From: Parageobacillus thermantarcticus
GTDB lineage: Bacteria; Bacillota; Bacilli; Bacillales; Anoxybacillaceae
NCBI RefSeq assembly: GCF_900111865.1
Contig: NZ_FOJS01000012.1
Coordinates: 1-64,000 of the forward strand
DNA: 64,000 bases
Reading direction: 5' to 3'
Below, one piece after another: positions 61,031-64,000 of the stretch (its first letter is position 1; the number at the start of each line of letters is the position of its first letter). Both the position numbers and the translations under genes were made by a program. The notes under the pieces were generated by a model. That model saw only the letters and a program-made list of their open reading frames with translations, was not told the origin of the DNA and ran no database searches.

Positions 61031-61497
61031 TAAAAGCCTAAAATCGCTTTAATCATCGATGTCGTTTCTCCTCCGCGGTAAAATACATATAGGAGCAAAT
61101 ATACGGCGATGCCGGTAACAGCCGTACAAAACCAAATCACGCTCGTAATAGGGCCTAATCGTTTATGTCTGATAAGATTATTTTTTAATCCTGATAATAT
61201 CGTAACAATTCCAAAAATAGCACCTACTGTCGCTAAGAAAATATGAAAGATTAAGAATATCGTGTAGTAAATACGGACGCTTTCGGGACCGCCGAAGCTC
61301 GTGTTCCCAATAAATAAAGTTCTTGACATATAAATGATAAAAAACAATAGCGCAAACAATGCTGCCCGCAGCATTACTTTTTTATGCGCTTCGACGTTTC
61401 GTTGCCGTATTAAGTACCACCCATACCCTACTAGCACCGCACTAATGACAATACAGCTTGTACTAATAGTCGGTAAAACTGGAAATGAATGTTCCAT
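61030..61497 (-). CDS. DUF420 membrane protein (CtaM/YozB family)
   Basis: Encodes 155 aa with five predicted transmembrane helices. DUF420 proteins are needed for haem-copper oxidase assembly in some Firmicutes (CtaM in Staphylococcus). The conserved His residues in EAHKKVMLRAALFAL and IFHIFLATVGAIFGI are present. Position next to ctaG and the ctaDEF genes supports a role in oxidase maturation. Confidence 0.85.
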   Translation of the reverse strand: MEHSFPVLPTISTSCIVISAVLVGYGWYLIRQRNVEAHKKVMLRAALFALLFFIIYMSRTLFIGNTSFGGPESVRIYYTIFLIFHIFLATVGAIFGIVTILSGLKNNLIRHKRLGPITSVIWFCTAVTGIAVYLLLYVFYRGGETTSMIKAILGF

Positions 61498-61548
61498 ATC
61501 CCGTTCCTTTCTATGACATCTTAATGGTTTGTGATAATTGCTAAAACA

Positions 61549-62451
61549 TTACAGTTCAGAAGGTTGCGGCGATGCAACCGTTTCCTTTTTTTCCTTTTCC
61601 TGCTCTTTTCGATACCATTCCATAAAGACGAAAAAGAGCACAGTGCCATAAACGATTTCTTGAATAATTTTCATTAATATCCCGCCAAGCTGCTGATCGT
61701 AAAGAAGCGGAACGGAAAAGAACATCTCTGGTCCTGTTAAATCAAGAGAAGCTAGCGTCCCAGCGGGAACACAAAGGGCAAGCGACTCCATCCACATTTG
61801 CGGATCGTAATAAGTCGCATACAACGGCTTACCCGCGAAAATAATCAAAGCGCACGCCGGCGTCAACAAAACGCCGTCTGCAAAAATATACCCTATCTTT
61901 TTCAGGCCGCTAAGAGACTGCCATTCCGACATTTTATTGACTAGAGGCCACCACATCATCCATGCAGCGATAAAAATCATCGTGGTAATTACCGCATGAT
62001 AAAGCGCATTGCTTTTCACTAAGTCAAAAATAAATGGAATGTGATAAAGCGAGAACAATCCATTAAATAAAACGAGCGCAACAAGCGGTTTTGTCAAAAA
62101 CGTTACGGCCGCCTTTACCGGCCGAATTTGAAAGAGTCGCTCAAATAGCCAATTCGGTATTCCTAAAATAAGCAATTGCGGAACAAGCAAATTTAATATT
62201 GCCATTTGTACCATATGGGCGCTAAATATCAAATGACCGAGCAAATCGATAGGCGAACCTTGGCAAACGTAAAGCAACGCGATACCTAAGACAAAATACG
62301 CTTTCTGCTTACGCGTTGGCGGTCCTTCGTTTGTAAAACGAGTTCGCCACGGTCCGACAACCATAAAATAAAGGAACGTGACTAGCAAGAGAAACGCAAG
62401 AAAATAGGGGCTCCATAACGCGACAAAGCCAAACATGCTTAACGACGCCAT
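61549..62451 (-). CDS. ctaG: Cytochrome c oxidase assembly factor CtaG
   Basis: Encodes 300 aa (297 in B. subtilis) with about seven transmembrane helices. The caa3_CtaG domain is recognised by QGSPIDLLGHLIFSAHMVQM and the metal-site-like NALYHAVITTMIFIAAWMMW. It is required for caa3 oxidase formation, probably in copper delivery to subunit I. It is separated from ctaF by a strong terminator. Confidence 0.94.
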   Translation of the reverse strand: MASLSMFGFVALWSPYFLAFLLLVTFLYFMVVGPWRTRFTNEGPPTRKQKAYFVLGIALLYVCQGSPIDLLGHLIFSAHMVQMAILNLLVPQLLILGIPNWLFERLFQIRPVKAAVTFLTKPLVALVLFNGLFSLYHIPFIFDLVKSNALYHAVITTMIFIAAWMMWWPLVNKMSEWQSLSGLKKIGYIFADGVLLTPACALIIFAGKPLYATYYDPQMWMESLALCVPAGTLASLDLTGPEMFFSVPLLYDQQLGGILMKIIQEIVYGTVLFFVFMEWYRKEQEKEKKETVASPQPSEL

Positions 62452-62528
62452 CTTTATTCACCTCAATCTTTCACCTTTCATTATACAACATTCATAACGT
62501 TTGTCTATTGTTAAACGCTATCATTTAA

Positions 62529-62567
62529 CAAAAAGGGAATCAGCGAAAAAAGCTGATTCCCTTTTTG
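62529..62567 (-). terminator. Terminator behind ctaF
   Basis: Perfect 16-bp stem CAAAAAGGGAATCAGC and its complement (62529-62544 and 62552-62567), 7-nt loop. Confidence 0.9.
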
Positions 62568-62568
62568 T

Positions 62569-62901
62569 TTACCACCAAACAATTGTCGCAAACGCCCAAA
62601 CGGTTAAGAAAGCAACAAATACACCGCCATACATGAATATCGCTGGAAATTCATGCCCTTTATGGCTCATATGCATAAAATAATACAATTGGAACATCAC
62701 TTGCACAATAGCAAGAAGAAGAATAAATGGAATGGAAAACCAATGTGAAAACTTGTCATAGCCGACCGCAAAAAACGCAATCAATGTTAACAAAATCATC
62801 AACACAAACGAAATAACTTGACGTTTCATCTCTTCGGCGTTTTTCTTGCGGCGGTACGCCAAATTCACGTTTGGATTTTCAGAATTCGCGTGTTGTGCCA
62901 T
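62569..62901 (-). CDS. ctaF: Cytochrome c oxidase subunit IV (caa3 type)
   Basis: Encodes 110 aa with three transmembrane helices. The family pattern VMFQLYYFMHMSHKGHEFPA is present. It is a small stabilising subunit of the caa3 terminal oxidase and starts 5 nt behind ctaE. Confidence 0.95.
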   Translation of the reverse strand: MAQHANSENPNVNLAYRRKKNAEEMKRQVISFVLMILLTLIAFFAVGYDKFSHWFSIPFILLLAIVQVMFQLYYFMHMSHKGHEFPAIFMYGGVFVAFLTVWAFATIVWW

Positions 62902-62905
62902 ACGA

Positions 62906-63526
62906 TCACCCCACCATTCCCATTAAGTATACAACCGTGAAAATGAATACCCATACGACGTCAATAAAGTGCCAGTAAAGGCTTGCCAAATAAAATTTCG
63001 GCGCATTGTAAAGGTTCAAACCGCGCTTTGCGTTGCGGATCATCAGCGTTAAAATCCACGACAACCCAAACGCAACGTGGCTACCGTGCAAGCCGACTAG
63101 CGTATAAAAAGCAGAGGAGAACGCGCTTGTTGAATATTTTAATCCTTCATGCACATACTCATAGAACTCAAAAATTTCCAATCCGAGGAAAGCTAGACCT
63201 AACAACACAGTAATGCCAAACCAAAGCTGCATCTTTTTAAAATCAAAGTTTTTCATATGATGTATAGCGTAAACGCTCGTTAAGCTACTTGTTAATAGAA
63301 GCATCGTAGCAACGAACACGACCGGCATTTGAAACAGTTCCTCTGACGTCGGTCCCCCAGCCGTTTTATCCCTAAGCGCGATGAAAGTGGCAAAGAGGGA
63401 GGCGAAAAGAACCGTTTCGCCCCCTAAGAAAAACCAAAATCCTAAAAATTTATTTTTCCCTTCGAGGGTGGCTCTTTCAGGCTCTGCTGGAAATGTTTCC
63501 GCCGTTAATTTTTCTTCAACGTGCAT
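62906..63526 (-). CDS. ctaE: Cytochrome c oxidase subunit III (caa3 type)
   Basis: Encodes 206 aa with five transmembrane helices. LVGLHGSHVAFGLSWI and the C-terminal YWHFIDVVWVFIFTVVYL are subunit III signatures. The ATG overlaps the ctaD stop (TAATG, 63524-63528), which couples translation to subunit I. Confidence 0.96.
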   Translation of the reverse strand: MHVEEKLTAETFPAEPERATLEGKNKFLGFWFFLGGETVLFASLFATFIALRDKTAGGPTSEELFQMPVVFVATMLLLTSSLTSVYAIHHMKNFDFKKMQLWFGITVLLGLAFLGLEIFEFYEYVHEGLKYSTSAFSSAFYTLVGLHGSHVAFGLSWILTLMIRNAKRGLNLYNAPKFYLASLYWHFIDVVWVFIFTVVYLMGMVG

Positions 63527-64000
63527 TATGCCTTAACCCCCTTTTTCTCGGCTTCGATAATCTCATCTTTATGAATGTGGAAACCGTAGTCATCAATGAT
63601 AGAGCGCAAGAACATAGAACCGAACGTAATCACTAATCCAAGAATCGCAACCGGTAAGCCCCAAGAATAATCGTTATGATACAAGAAACCAAAGGCAGAA
63701 ACAAACAATCCAAGCGAAATGACAAACGGCAAGACAGATGGATTCGGCATATGAATGTCTCCAAGCGGTTCTGCCGGAGTCAAGCCTTTTTTGCCTTCCA
63801 TTTTTTCTAGCCAGTAAGCATCTAAACCGCGAACGAGCGGGATTTGCGCAAAATTGTATTCAGGCGCCGGAGAAGAGACAGCCCACTCAAGCGTACGCCC
63901 GACTCCCCATGCATCCGCTTCCGCTTTTTTTCCACTGATAGAACTAATCACAACGTTGATCAAAAGAATGATAACACCGGCCGTCATGAAGAAAGCACCA
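63526..64000 (-). CDS. ctaD: Cytochrome c oxidase subunit I, C-terminal part (cut by window edge)
   Basis: About 157 codons of the 3' end are in the window. It shows the last transmembrane helix of the 12-helix core (GAFFMTAGVIILLINVV) and then the two extra helices of caa3-type fused subunit I (LPFVISLGLFVSAFGFLY and LPVAILGLVITFGSMF). GRTLEWAVSSPAPEYNF is the usual motif after helix 12. The haem and copper ligands lie outside the window. Confidence 0.93.
   Translation of the reverse strand, partial: GAFFMTAGVIILLINVVISSISGKKAEADAWGVGRTLEWAVSSPAPEYNFAQIPLVRGLDAYWLEKMEGKKGLTPAEPLGDIHMPNPSVLPFVISLGLFVSAFGFLYHNDYSWGLPVAILGLVITFGSMFLRSIIDDYGFHIHKDEIIEAEKKGVKA

Overview
The window comes from an endospore-forming Bacillaceae genome, most likely a thermophile of the Geobacillus/Parageobacillus group. 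Protein lengths and motifs match Bacillus subtilis orthologues closely, GC content is moderate, and both the spore-specific dcw genes (spoVD, spoVE, spoIIGA, sigE, sigG) and the caa3 oxidase genes are present. Apart from five plus-strand genes near the right end (tmcAL, ylbJ, a 129-aa hypothetical, a yugN-like gene, plus an IS630 scar at the left), everything is on the minus strand, so transcription runs from high to low coordinates.

Layout from left to right. 1-522: one end of an ISL3-type insertion sequence cut by the window edge. 523-1274: decayed DNA with a frameshifted IS630-type fragment. 1275-13143: complete pyrimidine operon pyrR-P-B-C-AA-AB-K-D-F-E, with a consensus promoter and three PyrR attenuators. 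13140-19553: rluD-type pseudouridine synthase, lspA, ileS with an isoleucine T-box leader, divIVA, ylmH and ylmG. 19560-24717: sepF, ylmE, ylmD, ylmC, sigG, sigE, spoIIGA. 24902-44200: the division and cell wall (dcw) cluster ftsZ, ftsA, sbp, ylxX, ylxW, divIB, murB, [IS4 element], spoVE, murD, mraY, a small MurF-like gene, murE, spoVD, pbpB, ftsL, rsmH. 44409-49258: bshC, a DUF3397 gene, panE, rsfA, a crotonase-family gene, rpmF. 49324-59909: the ylb block (ylbN, tmcAL, ylbL, ylbK, ylbJ, coaD, rsmD, a new 41-aa membrane ORF, ylbG, ylbF, a lipoprotein, ylbE, ylbD, ylbC, ylbB). 60002-64000: yugN-like, an Asp23-like gene, a DUF420 protein, ctaG, ctaF, ctaE and the 3' end of ctaD.

How it works together: the pyr genes make UMP and sense it through PyrR. 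The dcw genes make lipid-linked peptidoglycan precursors and build the divisome; interleaved sporulation genes (spoVD, spoVE, spoIIGA-sigE-sigG) redirect the same machinery to spore cortex and compartment-specific transcription. A spoIIG promoter with a 22-bp spacer, a sigma-H-type promoter before ftsA and a sigma-F-type promoter before sigG can be read directly.

The main surprises are: (1) a 1574-bp IS4-family element with an 11-bp target duplication between spoVE and murB; (2) a stand-alone MurF N-domain-like protein in the position where other bacteria carry murF; (3) a 13-bp perfect hairpin over the spoVD start codon whose upstream arm coincides with a possible sporulation -10 element; (4) an ftsA leader with an orphan strong Shine-Dalgarno sequence and a 15-bp stem; (5) ribosome-site hairpins in both insertion sequences; (6) divergent promoters sharing a -35 box; (7) a 41-aa membrane ORF in front of rsmD. 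No murG, murC or mraZ is found in this cluster. I saw no prophage, CRISPR array, tRNA or rRNA gene.
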